Source of the DNA: an uncultured Desulfovibrio sp.
GTDB lineage: Bacteria; Desulfobacterota; Desulfovibrionia; Desulfovibrionales; Desulfovibrionaceae
DNA: 64,000 bases
Reading direction: 5' to 3'
Assembly (NCBI GenBank): GCA_913060505.1
Contig: CAJXRQ010000017.1
Span: forward strand, 1 to 64,000
A program made the translations under genes and the position numbers. A model generated the notes under the pieces. That model did not search any database and was not told the DNA's origin. It saw only the letters and a program-made list of their open reading frames with translations. Positions within the stretch are counted from its first letter, which is position 1; each line of letters starts with the position of its first letter. Positions 25,857-37,249 of this stretch are shown in pieces.

Positions 25857-27827
25857 TTATGCGATGACGTGCAAACCCTGTTCGGCACTATTTGCCGATC
25901 TATTCATATTCTGCACGTTGTGGGCCAAGTTGCCATTGACGGCGCGCAAATTACGCATTCTTTCGCGCATGCGGCTCATGGCTTCCCGTTCACGGGCCAG
26001 ATTATGCTGCTGCTCTCCCTGCCAGTTTTGCTGGGAGCTGTTGTCCGAAAGCCCGGTTTGTACGTCGAGCTTGTGAACTTTAAGACCTTGGTTTTCAAGG
26101 CTTTGCTTCAGTGTCTCAAGATTTTCAGAGATGACCTTGGCTGCATCCGCGTTTTCCGCGCGCAGAGTGGCATTGACTTCCTTGCCGTCCACTTGCAGGA
26201 TAACCCGCACCGCACCCAGTTCTTCGGGCTTGAGGTTCAGAGTCAGCTGATTTTTTCCCTGTCCGAGGTTTTTGAGTGTGGCATCGGTTACCTGCTTCAT
26301 GACCTTGGAAGAGGAAATTTTTTCCCAAGCACTACTTTCCTTGCCCTTTTCGCTGTGAGCAAGATTGGTCTGTTCGGCCAGCAGCCCCTTGACTGTTTCG
26401 GACGTCTTGGTCTTTACATTCTGGGTCGTCTCACGGCCGACGGAACTGGCGGAGCTGTCGTCGCTGCGCAGCTTGCTGAGGAAACTTTTTCGGGCACTTT
26501 CTTGTTCAGTGCCATCTTCGTCAATAAAAGGCTGATTCGACCAATCCTTGCGCTTTGCGTTCTGTTGCGCCTGGGTCTGTCCTTGGGCAAACTGCTGTTG
26601 ATTGGTATTTGAATTGTTCGAATTCGTGTTTTGGCTTGACTGCTGGGACTGGGCGTTTTGGGACGTAGTCTGTTTGTCTGCGGCCTGAGCGGAACTCTTC
26701 TTGTTTTTGGAAGAGGTCTCGTGGTCGTTTTGTTGCGCCTCGCCGTTGGTTCCGGCGTGCCGGGATTCGGTCTGGTGCTGTTGCCCCGAGGTGTTGCCTT
26801 GGGCAGTTTCCCTTGCGTCGGTATTGGCGTGAGACGTTTGTGCGTCACTTGCCACGCGTTCCTTGAGATCCACGTGCTGGCCGGTATCTGCGGCCGCCGA
26901 GGATTCGCGCACTTCCTTGCCCAGGGCCTTGGTGAGCGCCTTGCCCACGGATTTGGTCAGCTTTTCCTCTTTTGACTCGGTCTCCGCCATATTCTGGCGA
27001 ATCATGGAAAAGGCTTCCTTGACGTCCTTGGGCAGGGCTTCCTTGCCCAGCAATTTCTTGATCTCTGTCGTAAATTCTTCTGAAGCGTTGACCGCCGAGG
27101 CAAAGGACTCAACTTCGCTCTTGGTGAACATGAGCTTCTTGTTCTCAGGCAGGGCTTCAAGCTTTTCGGCAATGGACTTCATCGCCTTGTCGCCTTCACC
27201 GTTCATGAACTGGTTCACCAGCTTGGAGGATTCCTGCTCCGTAAAGCCCAGTTTGCCGAGGAAAGATGCGAGTCCCTGCTGCTGTTCGGCGGAGAGTTCG
27301 ACCTCTTTGCTTTCCTTGATCTTGTTTTCAAGCTGCTGCGTGAATTCGCCCCATGTCAGGCCGTCTTCACTATTGATCTGTTCTTCGATTTCTTCGATTT
27401 CGGAATCGCTCAGTCCGTACTCTTTGAGATCGTCGCGCATTTCATCAAGATCTTCGGTGGTCATGCGAACATCTTCGGCATGATCCTCAGGCTTGTCTTC
27501 TACGGTCGTTTCTGCCGGCTTGAACAGTTCTGTGGATTCCGGTTCGGAAAGAGAGGCCGCTTCCGGAGCAGTTTCATGCATTTGGGAGTCCGTGGAAACA
27601 GGTGCCGTTGCCAGCTCCTTTCCCATGAGATTGTCATGCTGCTCGAAAATTTCATCGAACAACTCATCGCGCTTGGCCTTGTCGAGATCCGCCTCTGTCG
27701 TTTGCGACTCGGTCTGCTTATCGATGAGTTTCGAGAACTCTGTGGCAGCGTTGCCCTTCACCTTTTTGGAAAGGTTGGGCACGTTTTGCTGAAAGTTCAT
27801 ATCTTCGAGAAACGGAATGTTTTGCAT
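25857..27827 (-). CDS. fliK: flagellar hook-length control protein FliK
   Basis: 656 residues. The first 470 are low-complexity and Glu/Gln/Asn/Ser/Thr-rich, as expected for the extended molecular ruler. The C-terminal domain (about 520-625) has the diagnostic LTLNLKPEELGAVRVILQVDGKEVNATL and LETLKQSLENQGLKV, the part that contacts FlhB to switch export from hook to filament subunits. The ATG has GAGGAG. A candidate sigma-54 promoter lies 24 bp upstream. First gene of the leftward fliK-flgD-flgE group. The unusual length suggests a long hook or simple repeat expansion. Confidence 0.95.
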   Translation of the reverse strand: MQNIPFLEDMNFQQNVPNLSKKVKGNAATEFSKLIDKQTESQTTEADLDKAKRDELFDEIFEQHDNLMGKELATAPVSTDSQMHETAPEAASLSEPESTELFKPAETTVEDKPEDHAEDVRMTTEDLDEMRDDLKEYGLSDSEIEEIEEQINSEDGLTWGEFTQQLENKIKESKEVELSAEQQQGLASFLGKLGFTEQESSKLVNQFMNGEGDKAMKSIAEKLEALPENKKLMFTKSEVESFASAVNASEEFTTEIKKLLGKEALPKDVKEAFSMIRQNMAETESKEEKLTKSVGKALTKALGKEVRESSAAADTGQHVDLKERVASDAQTSHANTDARETAQGNTSGQQHQTESRHAGTNGEAQQNDHETSSKNKKSSAQAADKQTTSQNAQSQQSSQNTNSNNSNTNQQQFAQGQTQAQQNAKRKDWSNQPFIDEDGTEQESARKSFLSKLRSDDSSASSVGRETTQNVKTKTSETVKGLLAEQTNLAHSEKGKESSAWEKISSSKVMKQVTDATLKNLGQGKNQLTLNLKPEELGAVRVILQVDGKEVNATLRAENADAAKVISENLETLKQSLENQGLKVHKLDVQTGLSDNSSQQNWQGEQQHNLAREREAMSRMRERMRNLRAVNGNLAHNVQNMNRSANSAEQGLHVIA

Positions 27828-27850
27828 AGTAGACTCCTCGGCTTTTTTCT

Positions 27851-27866
27851 TTCAAAGGCCGTGCCA
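27851..27866 (-). promoter_or_regulatory. sigma-54 promoter of fliK-flgD-flgE
   Basis: On the minus strand TGGCAC-N5-TTGAA. The -24 half is perfect; the -12 half has A in place of the usual C after TTG. It lies just upstream of the fliK ribosome site, so the leader would be very short. Confidence 0.6.
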
Positions 27867-27956
27867 AAAGAATCTTTATGAATTTTAATGGACTATAAAG
27901 AAAATGAGGGGGCAGTATTTGCCGCAGGGAGAATTTTTTATCCCGGAAAGGGGCGG

Positions 27957-28343
27957 CTAACTGTCGCGTCCGCGAAGTTCGTTCTCAATACGGTCCGCGT
28001 CCTGGGCGTTGAGTTCGACCATGCGGCGCAGATGGGTGAAACTGTCCGGGTCCATGGATTCGAAACGGATGGCCGTTCCCTGTTCCGTGGTGCGGACGAT
28101 TTCGCCCTCAATGGCAATGCGGACGCCTGCGGCCAGAGGGATGATGAGCGAGCAGGGGCTACCGGGCGAAAAAGTCTCCAACCCGCGGCACAGGGCGCCG
28201 TTCATGCTCAGGTTGCTGGTGACAACCGGTGTGGTCACGCCGTCCGCTTCGATAAAGGCCTCGATGCCCATGTGTACACGGCTGCGCTTGCGGTGTTCGG
28301 AGCGAAGCCCGGTACGAAGTTTGTCGATCCAGTCTCGTATCAT
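27957..28343 (-). CDS. PilZ-domain protein (c-di-GMP receptor)
   Basis: 128 residues, mostly one PilZ domain. The RxxxR motif is present (EHRKRSRVHM, about 16-25) and the second motif appears as SNLSMNGALC (N/D-x-S-x-x-G). The beta-barrel strands include VRIAIEGEIVRT and GTAIRFESM. Such proteins bind cyclic di-GMP and often tune flagellar motor output. It lies 130 bp upstream of fliK on the same strand, fitting a motility role, but the target is unknown. Confidence 0.9.
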   Translation of the reverse strand: MIRDWIDKLRTGLRSEHRKRSRVHMGIEAFIEADGVTTPVVTSNLSMNGALCRGLETFSPGSPCSLIIPLAAGVRIAIEGEIVRTTEQGTAIRFESMDPDSFTHLRRMVELNAQDADRIENELRGRDS

Positions 28344-28396
28344 GGGGGCAGGATACCATGGGACGGCACGAGCCGCCCATTAGATTTGTTACGAAT

Positions 28397-28618
28397 CTAT
28401 TTCACTTCCTCGATGACCTTGAGATCTTCACGTTTGATGGTGACGGACATTCCTTCTTCGTTTTCAAAGGAATATGTCTTGGATTTTTTGTCGTATTCAG
28501 GACGTTCCGTTGTCGTGTAGACTGTCCCATCCACGGTTTTCACCTGATATGTGGAACCGCAGGCCGTTGCCGCAAACAGGAACAGAGCCAAAAGCAGTGA
28601 TGCACATACTGTCTTCAT
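28397..28618 (-). CDS. small YgdI/YgdR-like (DUF903) lipoprotein
   Basis: 73 residues from the ATG with GGAGG. The signal peptide MKTVCASLLLALFLFAATAC ends in a lipobox with the lipidated Cys at about 20. The remaining 53 residues contain YQVKTVDGTVYTT and MSVTIKREDLKVIEEV, the SH3-like pattern of the YgdI/YgdR family. It should sit in the outer or inner membrane facing the periplasm. Function is unknown. It is 53 bp upstream of the PilZ gene on the same strand. Confidence 0.88.
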   Translation of the reverse strand: MKTVCASLLLALFLFAATACGSTYQVKTVDGTVYTTTERPEYDKKSKTYSFENEEGMSVTIKREDLKVIEEVK

Positions 28619-28627
28619 GATGCCTCC

Positions 28628-28657
28628 GGAGGAAACGGATTGTATACCGTTTCCTCC
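28628..28657. terminator. perfect hairpin between uvrA and the lipoprotein gene
   Basis: Perfect 11-bp stem (28628-28638 and 28647-28657) with an eight-base loop. On the minus strand it lies after the uvrA stop and directly before the lipoprotein ribosome site. No T run follows, so it may be an RNA-processing or stability element instead of a strong terminator. Confidence 0.55.
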
Positions 28658-28689
28658 ATACGGCATTTTTGGCTTTGTGTGCAACCGGG

Positions 28690-31491
<2,802 letters not shown>

Positions 31492-31743
31492 CGCTTGATG
31501 GTAATCATTCTTATTTTGTTGGCAAGTTGAATTTACGGATTGTTGCAAAATAGTCGGAAACATGGCTTGACCATTTTGATCATAATCGCGGTGTGCCTTT
31601 TTCTGCGTTTGGAATTTTTACTAGAATCATATGGAAGAGGCGAGAGCTATTTGTTGGATTTTTCTTTTTTTTAGCGTAATGGCTCTAGGCCTTATTCTTT
31701 TTAAGCCCCTGCGGGACAGCAGAGGGATTACCTCGGAGGTATC

Positions 31744-32328
31744 ATGGATTTGTTGGCCCTTTCGGAAATCAATCAACAAAAAGCCCGCCAAGTCATAGCT
31801 GAAACCGGCATCGTGGATATCTGGAAATCCGTGGGTGCGGACGCCCAGCTTGTGGGCTCGCTCCGTACCGGGTTGCTTCTGGACAATCTGGACATTGATT
31901 TCCACATCTATTCCGAAAATTTCGTGCTGGCCGACAGTTTTGCCGCCATTGCCAAACTGGCCGAAAACCAGCGTATCAGGCGCGTGGAATACGCCAACCT
32001 GCTCAATACTGAAGAACAATGCCTTGAATGGCACGTCTGGTATGAGGATGCGGAACAAAGCCTCTGGCAGATCGACATGATACACATCCTCAAGAATTCT
32101 CAGTTCGCGGGCTATTTCGAGAATGTCGCCGACCGCATTGCCGCGGTCCTTACCCCGGAAACACGGGAGGCGATTCTGAAGATCAAAAGCTGTCGCAGCC
32201 CGGAGGTCAAGATCATGAGCATTGAAATCTATCAGGCCGTGATCCGCGACGACGTTCGGAACCATGAGGAGTTCCTTCAATGGCAGCAGGAACATCCCAA
32301 TCCCGGCATCATCGACTGGATGCCGTAG
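31744..32328 (+). CDS. nucleotidyltransferase-fold protein
   Basis: 194 residues from an ATG with GGAGG. Residues 38-43 (GSLRTG) and Asp50/Asp52 (NLDIDFH) form the GS...DxD metal-binding core of the polymerase-beta-like nucleotidyltransferase superfamily. The rest is helical with several Trp residues (EWHVWYED, LWQIDMIHI). Similar small proteins are annotated as predicted nucleotidyltransferases of unknown substrate. It is not next to a toxin or antitoxin partner, which argues against the MNT/HEPN type. It converges with fetB. Confidence 0.8.
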   Translation: MDLLALSEINQQKARQVIAETGIVDIWKSVGADAQLVGSLRTGLLLDNLDIDFHIYSENFVLADSFAAIAKLAENQRIRRVEYANLLNTEEQCLEWHVWYEDAEQSLWQIDMIHILKNSQFAGYFENVADRIAAVLTPETREAILKIKSCRSPEVKIMSIEIYQAVIRDDVRNHEEFLQWQQEHPNPGIIDWMP

Positions 32329-32355
32329 CCTCTGTTTGGTGCGTTGGCTCTTTGT

Positions 32356-33138
32356 CTAGCGCACCAGCAATTCCTGAGCCTTGCCGAAGCACCGGTTGCG
32401 AACCAGCCGAACTACAATGACCGAGCCCAAGGCCACCGACGCCACAAGCATGAGCATGACCATGATCTGGTAGCGGATGGACACCATCGGGTCGGCACCG
32501 GCCAGAATCTGCCCGGTCATCATGCCGGGCAAAAAGACGATGCCCACACCCATGAGTGAATTGATGGAAGGGATCATGCCTGCCCGGATGGCGTCGGCCA
32601 CGAACCTGCGCGATGCTTCGGCCGGGGTAGCCCCCAGTGCAAGCCGCATTTCGACTTCATTACGATGGGCTTTGAGGTCCGAAAAGAGCCGCTCCAGCGA
32701 TATGGCCACGGCTGTCATGGCGTTGCCCACGATCATCCCGGCCAGAGGAATGAAATATTGCGGTTTCCACCACGGGTCCGCTCCGACGATAACGCCCGTG
32801 ACCATCACCGACATGGCGAAATAGCTGATGAACATGGCCGCAAAGGTGGGCAGGACCACGGAAATGTCCTTTTGCCCGACTCTGCCCCGGATAATATGCG
32901 TGGCCGCACCGACCATGATCAGGAAGAGACCGATGACCGGGGCCGCCATGTCCAGCCGGAATACAAATTTGAGCACGTAGCCCATGAGAAAAAGCTGTGC
33001 AAACGTTCGGACTGTCCCGATGAACAGGTCGCGACCGAGCCCCAGCCCGTGCGCCATGGAAGCCGCTCCCGCGATGATCGTGAACAGGAGGCACAGAGCC
33101 AGTTGCAGGGGACCTATGTCCGTAATGGGACTCATCAT
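32356..33138 (-). CDS. fetB: FetB-like ABC transporter permease (UPF0014)
   Basis: 260 residues with about seven membrane helices. Conserved UPF0014 patches are visible: FIGTVRTFAQLFLMGYVLK, FIPLAGMIVGNAMTAVAI, RLALGATPAEA and the coupling region MIPSINSLMGVGIVFLPGMMTGQILAG. With FetA it forms an ABC exporter; E. coli FetAB eases iron and oxidative stress. The start overlaps the fetA stop by 4 bp (ATGA), showing translational coupling. Last gene of a TPR-fetA-fetB operon. Confidence 0.93.
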   Translation of the reverse strand: MMSPITDIGPLQLALCLLFTIIAGAASMAHGLGLGRDLFIGTVRTFAQLFLMGYVLKFVFRLDMAAPVIGLFLIMVGAATHIIRGRVGQKDISVVLPTFAAMFISYFAMSVMVTGVIVGADPWWKPQYFIPLAGMIVGNAMTAVAISLERLFSDLKAHRNEVEMRLALGATPAEASRRFVADAIRAGMIPSINSLMGVGIVFLPGMMTGQILAGADPMVSIRYQIMVMLMLVASVALGSVIVVRLVRNRCFGKAQELLVR

Positions 33139-33788
33139 GTGCGTTCTGCCTTTCCGTTTGCAAGCGTGATGGTGCCGGTAATGCCGGGAGGCGGTTGCTC
33201 CGCGTGGGAAACCAGAATGACGGTGGCACCCTTTTCATTCTGCTCGCGGGCCGCTTGCAGCACAATGCCGGCACTGTCAGGATCGAGGGCCGACGTGGGT
33301 TCGTCCATGAGCAATATTCCGGGGGAGAGAAGCAATGTTCGCAGCAGGCAGATTCGTTGGGCCTGCCCTACGGAAAGTTCGGAAGCGTTTTGGTCGAGAG
33401 GGATGGACTGGAGCAGAAAGCCGTTCAGGGCGTTGCGCAATGTTTGTTCGTCCGGGGGCGGCAGGTCTGCATTGGCCTTGAATTCATAGGGGAGCAGAAG
33501 GTTGCCGCGTATCGAGCCTTCCAACAATGTCGGTGTCTGTTGAATGAGAGCTATGCGGCGGCGCAGATTGGTGGGGGCAATTTTTTCGAACGGGATTCCG
33601 TCAAGACTCAGGTCGCCGGAAACGGGCAACTCCAAACGGCATAGCAGGCGCAGCAATGTGGATTTGCCTGCGCCTGATGGTCCCTTGATCAGAAGGAATT
33701 CCCCCGGTTCGATGGTCAGGTCCGCATTGTCCAACACCGGAGCGGCTCCCTGATAGGCAAAGCTCACGGCATGCAGGCGCAGGGTCAT
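33135..33788 (-). CDS. fetA: FetA-like ABC transporter ATP-binding protein
   Basis: 217 residues: Walker A GPSGAGKST near 37, Walker B GILLMDEPTSALD and the H-loop His in VSHAEQP. The signature is LSVGQAQRI, with Val in the second Gly-type position of the usual LSGGQ. It overlaps both neighbours by 4 bp, coupling it to the TPR gene upstream and fetB downstream. It should energise FetB; substrate (iron or another small solute) is inferred from the family. Confidence 0.93.
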   Translation of the reverse strand: MTLRLHAVSFAYQGAAPVLDNADLTIEPGEFLLIKGPSGAGKSTLLRLLCRLELPVSGDLSLDGIPFEKIAPTNLRRRIALIQQTPTLLEGSIRGNLLLPYEFKANADLPPPDEQTLRNALNGFLLQSIPLDQNASELSVGQAQRICLLRTLLLSPGILLMDEPTSALDPDSAGIVLQAAREQNEKGATVILVSHAEQPPPGITGTITLANGKAERT

Positions 33789-34603
33789 GACCCGCCCGAT
33801 GGATTCATGTACTCCAGAAATTTCTTAGCTTCCTCAAAGTTCGGATTCAGGGTCAGAGCCTCCTCAAGCTGCTCCACACACTGGTCCTTTTCCCCTTTGC
33901 CGAAGTAGGCGCGAGCCATGTTGTAGTGCAGGTTTTCATCGGCTTTTTGTGCCGTTTCAATGGCCTTGCCATAGTATTCGATGGCCTGGTCGAAGAGGTT
34001 GGACTTGCGCAGGTTGATGCCGAATTCATTGAACAGGTGCTTGTGCTCCGGGGTGAAGGCAGCGTCCAGCCCTACCAGCCGTTTGAACATGTCGTTGGCC
34101 TTGTTGGCTTCGCCGCGTTCCATGTAGGTCAACCCCAATCCGAAGTTGGCGCGTACGTTTTCCTCGTCCACGGACAACGCCTGCTGAAATTCGAATTCCG
34201 CGCTGTAGTGCGCGCCCTGTTTGCGCTGTTCCTCAGCACGTTTGAGGGAGTTATCCAGTTCCCTGATTTTGGGAAAGACCTCTTTCTGATAATATTCGGG
34301 TTCCGGGTTTAACTTGGCGATAAAATCTTCGCGCGGGAGTTCGGTCTTGGGGCCGGAAGGAATGTTGTTCACGTTCAAAGGCTGCATTTCCACGATGCCG
34401 TCTTCGCGTTCCTGGCAGTACCAGAAGGTCTTGCTGACGGTTTTTCTGCTGGTTGTTCCTGTTCCGACCTTGTCCACCTGCTGCGAGGAAAAAAGTCCGC
34501 TGATCAGGGTGCGGGTCACTCCTTCGGGAACCGCAAAGCCCTGTTCGCTGCCGTTTGTTTCAGGGGTGGCCGGGTTATTTTGTTCTGTCGTGCCTTGGGT
34601 CAT
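33785..34603 (-). CDS. tetratricopeptide-repeat protein coupled to FetAB
   Basis: 272 residues. About 110 N-terminal residues have no signal peptide and form an uncharacterised region (GLFSSQQVDKVGTGTTSRK, then FWYCQERE). From about 120 to 262 there are four TPR-like units (AEFEFQQALSVDEENVRANFGLGL, ANKANDMFKRLVGL, AIEYYGKAIETA, CVEQLEEALTLNPNFEEAKKFL). Its stop overlaps the fetA start as ATGA. A cytosolic scaffold in the first position of an ABC-exporter operon is unusual; it may simply be co-regulated. Confidence 0.88.
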   Translation of the reverse strand: MTQGTTEQNNPATPETNGSEQGFAVPEGVTRTLISGLFSSQQVDKVGTGTTSRKTVSKTFWYCQEREDGIVEMQPLNVNNIPSGPKTELPREDFIAKLNPEPEYYQKEVFPKIRELDNSLKRAEEQRKQGAHYSAEFEFQQALSVDEENVRANFGLGLTYMERGEANKANDMFKRLVGLDAAFTPEHKHLFNEFGINLRKSNLFDQAIEYYGKAIETAQKADENLHYNMARAYFGKGEKDQCVEQLEEALTLNPNFEEAKKFLEYMNPSGGS

Positions 34604-34894
34604 AAACTCGCCTCAACGTGATGCGCTCTGGTTACTCAAAAAGGGGAAACATCAAGTTTTATAAATACTACCCCGACGGACGATTTGCAACTCTTGCCGT
34701 GTGAAACCGTATCGGGACATGCCCATGCCCTTCGTGACTTTCAGGAACGTTTCGCGTAGATGCTGTAGTATCAAAAAAGGGAACCGGGAATGAAACCGCC
34801 ACCTCCTGCCGGGGTATCACCGTGCCGGGGAGTTTTATTCCGCGGTCGCGCCGTCCGGCTCTTTAGACCGCACTAAACCATGGAGGACGCATTA

Positions 34895-35458
34895 ATGCAG
34901 GACAAGATTGGCAAACGGATCAGGTCATTCAGGGAAAAGCAGGATTTAACCCTTGAGGCCATGGCCGAACGCACCGGCCTGGAATTGGAATTTCTTGCGG
35001 CCGTGGAGGAAAAAGGCACATACCCCTCTCTTGGACCGCTGCTCAAGATCGCCCGCGCTCTCGGTGTCCGTCTTGGAACATTCCTGGACGATCAGGTTTC
35101 TCGTGATCCGCTTGTTGTCCGTCTTGACGAGCGTCATGAAGAATTAACCATGATGGGTAGCGACCATATGGCCGCGTTTCGCTATTTCCCGTTGGGGCAG
35201 GGCAAGTCCGACCGCCACATGGAGCCGTTTTTCATCGAGATTCTTCCCGAGTCCGGCAAGGACAAAATGCTTTCCTCCCATGAGGGCGAGGAGTTCATTC
35301 TCGTCAAATCGGGGCAGTTGTCCGTGACCTACGGCAAGGAGGAAAGCATCCTCAATCCCGGCGACACCATTTATTACAACTCCATAGTGCCGCACAATGT
35401 CTCCGCCGTGGGCGACGAGAAATGTGAGATCTACGCGGTGCTCTATTTCCCGGAATAG
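34895..35458 (+). CDS. XRE-family HTH regulator with C-terminal cupin (copy 1)
   Basis: 187 residues; the ATG at 34895 has GGAGG eight bases upstream. The HTH is at about 5-60 (IGKRIRSFREKQDLTLEAMAE, then LLKIARALGVRLGTFLDD). The C-terminal cupin (about 105-187) has SSHEGEEFILVKSGQLSV and LNPGDTIYYNSIVPHNV, a small-molecule-binding barrel. The stop is 8 bp before an AMP-forming acyl-CoA ligase, so the two form an operon. It probably senses a metabolite linked to that ligase and controls the operon; ligand unknown. Confidence 0.94.
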   Translation: MQDKIGKRIRSFREKQDLTLEAMAERTGLELEFLAAVEEKGTYPSLGPLLKIARALGVRLGTFLDDQVSRDPLVVRLDERHEELTMMGSDHMAAFRYFPLGQGKSDRHMEPFFIEILPESGKDKMLSSHEGEEFILVKSGQLSVTYGKEESILNPGDTIYYNSIVPHNVSAVGDEKCEIYAVLYFPE

Positions 35459-35466
35459 GGGGCACC

Positions 35467-37113
35467 ATGCGAGAAACGGCACTCAGAAACGTGACTCTCG
35501 GCCAGATTCTGGACGAAACCGTCCAAAAGTATCCGGAGAAGGACGCTGTCATCTATGTGGACCGGGACTTCAGGCTCACATGGTCCGAGTTCGGGGACAT
35601 GGTGGACGATATGGCCAAGGGGCTCATGGCCATGGGCATCAAGAAGGGGGAAAAGGTGGCCGTATGGGCCAACAACGTGCCCTATTGGGTGGCCCTGCAA
35701 TTCGCCACCGCCAGGATTGGCGCAATTCTGCTGACGGTCAACACCCATTACCGAACCCATGAGCTGGAATATCTGCTCAACAATTCGGAGTCGGAAAACC
35801 TTGTGATCATCGGCGAATACCGTGATCATGACTACCTGAACACCACATACGAACTTATTCCCGAGCTGCGGACGCAGGAGCGGGGCCATTTGCGCAGCGA
35901 ACGGTTTCCGCACCTTCGGCGCGTGTTTTTTCTCGGTGCGGAGAAACATCGCGGCCTGTATTCCATGCCCGAGGTCATGGGCATGTCCGCCATGGTGGAC
36001 GACGCGGAATATGCGGCCCGGCAGGATTCGCTGGACCCGCACGACGTAATCAACATGCAGTACACTTCCGGCACCACGGGGTTCCCCAAAGGGGTGCAGC
36101 TGACGCATTACAATATCGGAAACAACGGATACTGGATCGGCAGGAACATGCATTACACGGCCGAGGATCGGTTGTGCCTGACCGTGCCGTTGTTCCATTG
36201 TTTCGGCTGCGTGCTGGGAGTGCTGGCCTGTGTGAACCATGGCACGGCCATGATTATCCTTGAGGACTTTGATCCCATGCAGGTCATGATTTCCGTGGAA
36301 GAGGAACGATGCACGTCCCTGTACGGCGTTCCGACCATGTATATAGCCATCCTGCAACACAAGGCGTTTTCCAAGTTCGACTTTTCCTCGTTGCGTACCG
36401 GCATCATGGCCGGCTCCCCGTGCCCGGTGGAAATCATGAAGCTGGTCATCGACCGCATGCATATGCCCGAAATAACCATCTGTTACGGGTTGACCGAGGC
36501 CAGCCCGGTCATGACCCAGACCTTGATTGGTGACAGCCTTGAGCACATGACCGAATCCGTAGGTCCGGCCATGCCGGAGATTGAAGTGAAGGTGGTGGAC
36601 CCGGAGACCGGAAAGGCCTGCGCTCCCGGAGAGCAGGGCGAAGTCTGTTGCCGGGGATACAACGTCATGAAGGGGTATTATAACAATCCCGAAGCTACAA
36701 AGAGCGCCATTGACGGCGACATGTGGCTGCATTCCGGCGATCTCGGCGTTATGGACCATGACGGGTATCTGTCCATTACCGGCAGGCTCAAGGACATGAT
36801 CATCCGCGGCGGCGAAAACATTTATCCCCGTGAGATCGAGGAGTTTTTATACTCCATGCCCGGCGTGCGCGACGTGCAGGTTGCAGGCGTCCCGAGCAAA
36901 CGTTTTGGCGAGGAAGTGGGCGCATTCATCATTCTTGAGGAGCGGCAGGATATTCAGCCCGAGGACGTGCAGGATTTTTGCCGCGGCAAGATCGCCCGCT
37001 ACAAGATCCCTAAGTATGTGGTCATGGTGGAGTCATATCCCATGACCGCAAGCGGCAAGATCCAGAAATACAGGTTGCGTGAAATGGCCGGGGAGATGTT
37101 CCCGGACGCATAG
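35467..37113 (+). CDS. AMP-forming acyl-CoA ligase (copy 1)
   Basis: 548 residues of the ANL superfamily. P-loop QYTSGTTGFPKGVQLTHYN near 198-216, A5 motif CYGLTEASP, A7 HSGDLGVMDHDGYLSITGR, hinge GRLKDMIIRGGENIYPREIEE and the catalytic Lys in TASGKIQKY near the end. These activate fatty or other carboxylic acids as acyl-adenylates, then as CoA thioesters. The sequence is closest in feel to medium/long-chain fatty-acyl-CoA ligases; specificity is not readable. Eight bp separate it from the XRE-cupin regulator upstream. Confidence 0.94.
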   Translation: MRETALRNVTLGQILDETVQKYPEKDAVIYVDRDFRLTWSEFGDMVDDMAKGLMAMGIKKGEKVAVWANNVPYWVALQFATARIGAILLTVNTHYRTHELEYLLNNSESENLVIIGEYRDHDYLNTTYELIPELRTQERGHLRSERFPHLRRVFFLGAEKHRGLYSMPEVMGMSAMVDDAEYAARQDSLDPHDVINMQYTSGTTGFPKGVQLTHYNIGNNGYWIGRNMHYTAEDRLCLTVPLFHCFGCVLGVLACVNHGTAMIILEDFDPMQVMISVEEERCTSLYGVPTMYIAILQHKAFSKFDFSSLRTGIMAGSPCPVEIMKLVIDRMHMPEITICYGLTEASPVMTQTLIGDSLEHMTESVGPAMPEIEVKVVDPETGKACAPGEQGEVCCRGYNVMKGYYNNPEATKSAIDGDMWLHSGDLGVMDHDGYLSITGRLKDMIIRGGENIYPREIEEFLYSMPGVRDVQVAGVPSKRFGEEVGAFIILEERQDIQPEDVQDFCRGKIARYKIPKYVVMVESYPMTASGKIQKYRLREMAGEMFPDA

Positions 37114-37249
37114 ATTCGATGTTTCGGGTGGCATGTTTTTCATGCCATCCTTTTTCCCTTGCCTTTGTGGGGTGGAGGGATATCGTTCGATTGCGGCTGC
37201 TTCCGGCAGGGAGAGCCGCAGGTTTGTTCTTTAAAAAAAAGGAGTTGGC

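Noticed and set aside
26400-27000. Repetitive Gln/Asn/Ser-coding stretches in fliK and LysM repeats in the transglycosylase considered as CRISPR or tandem-repeat loci
   Set aside because: There are no constant repeats with unique spacers; the periodicity is protein low complexity or domain duplication.
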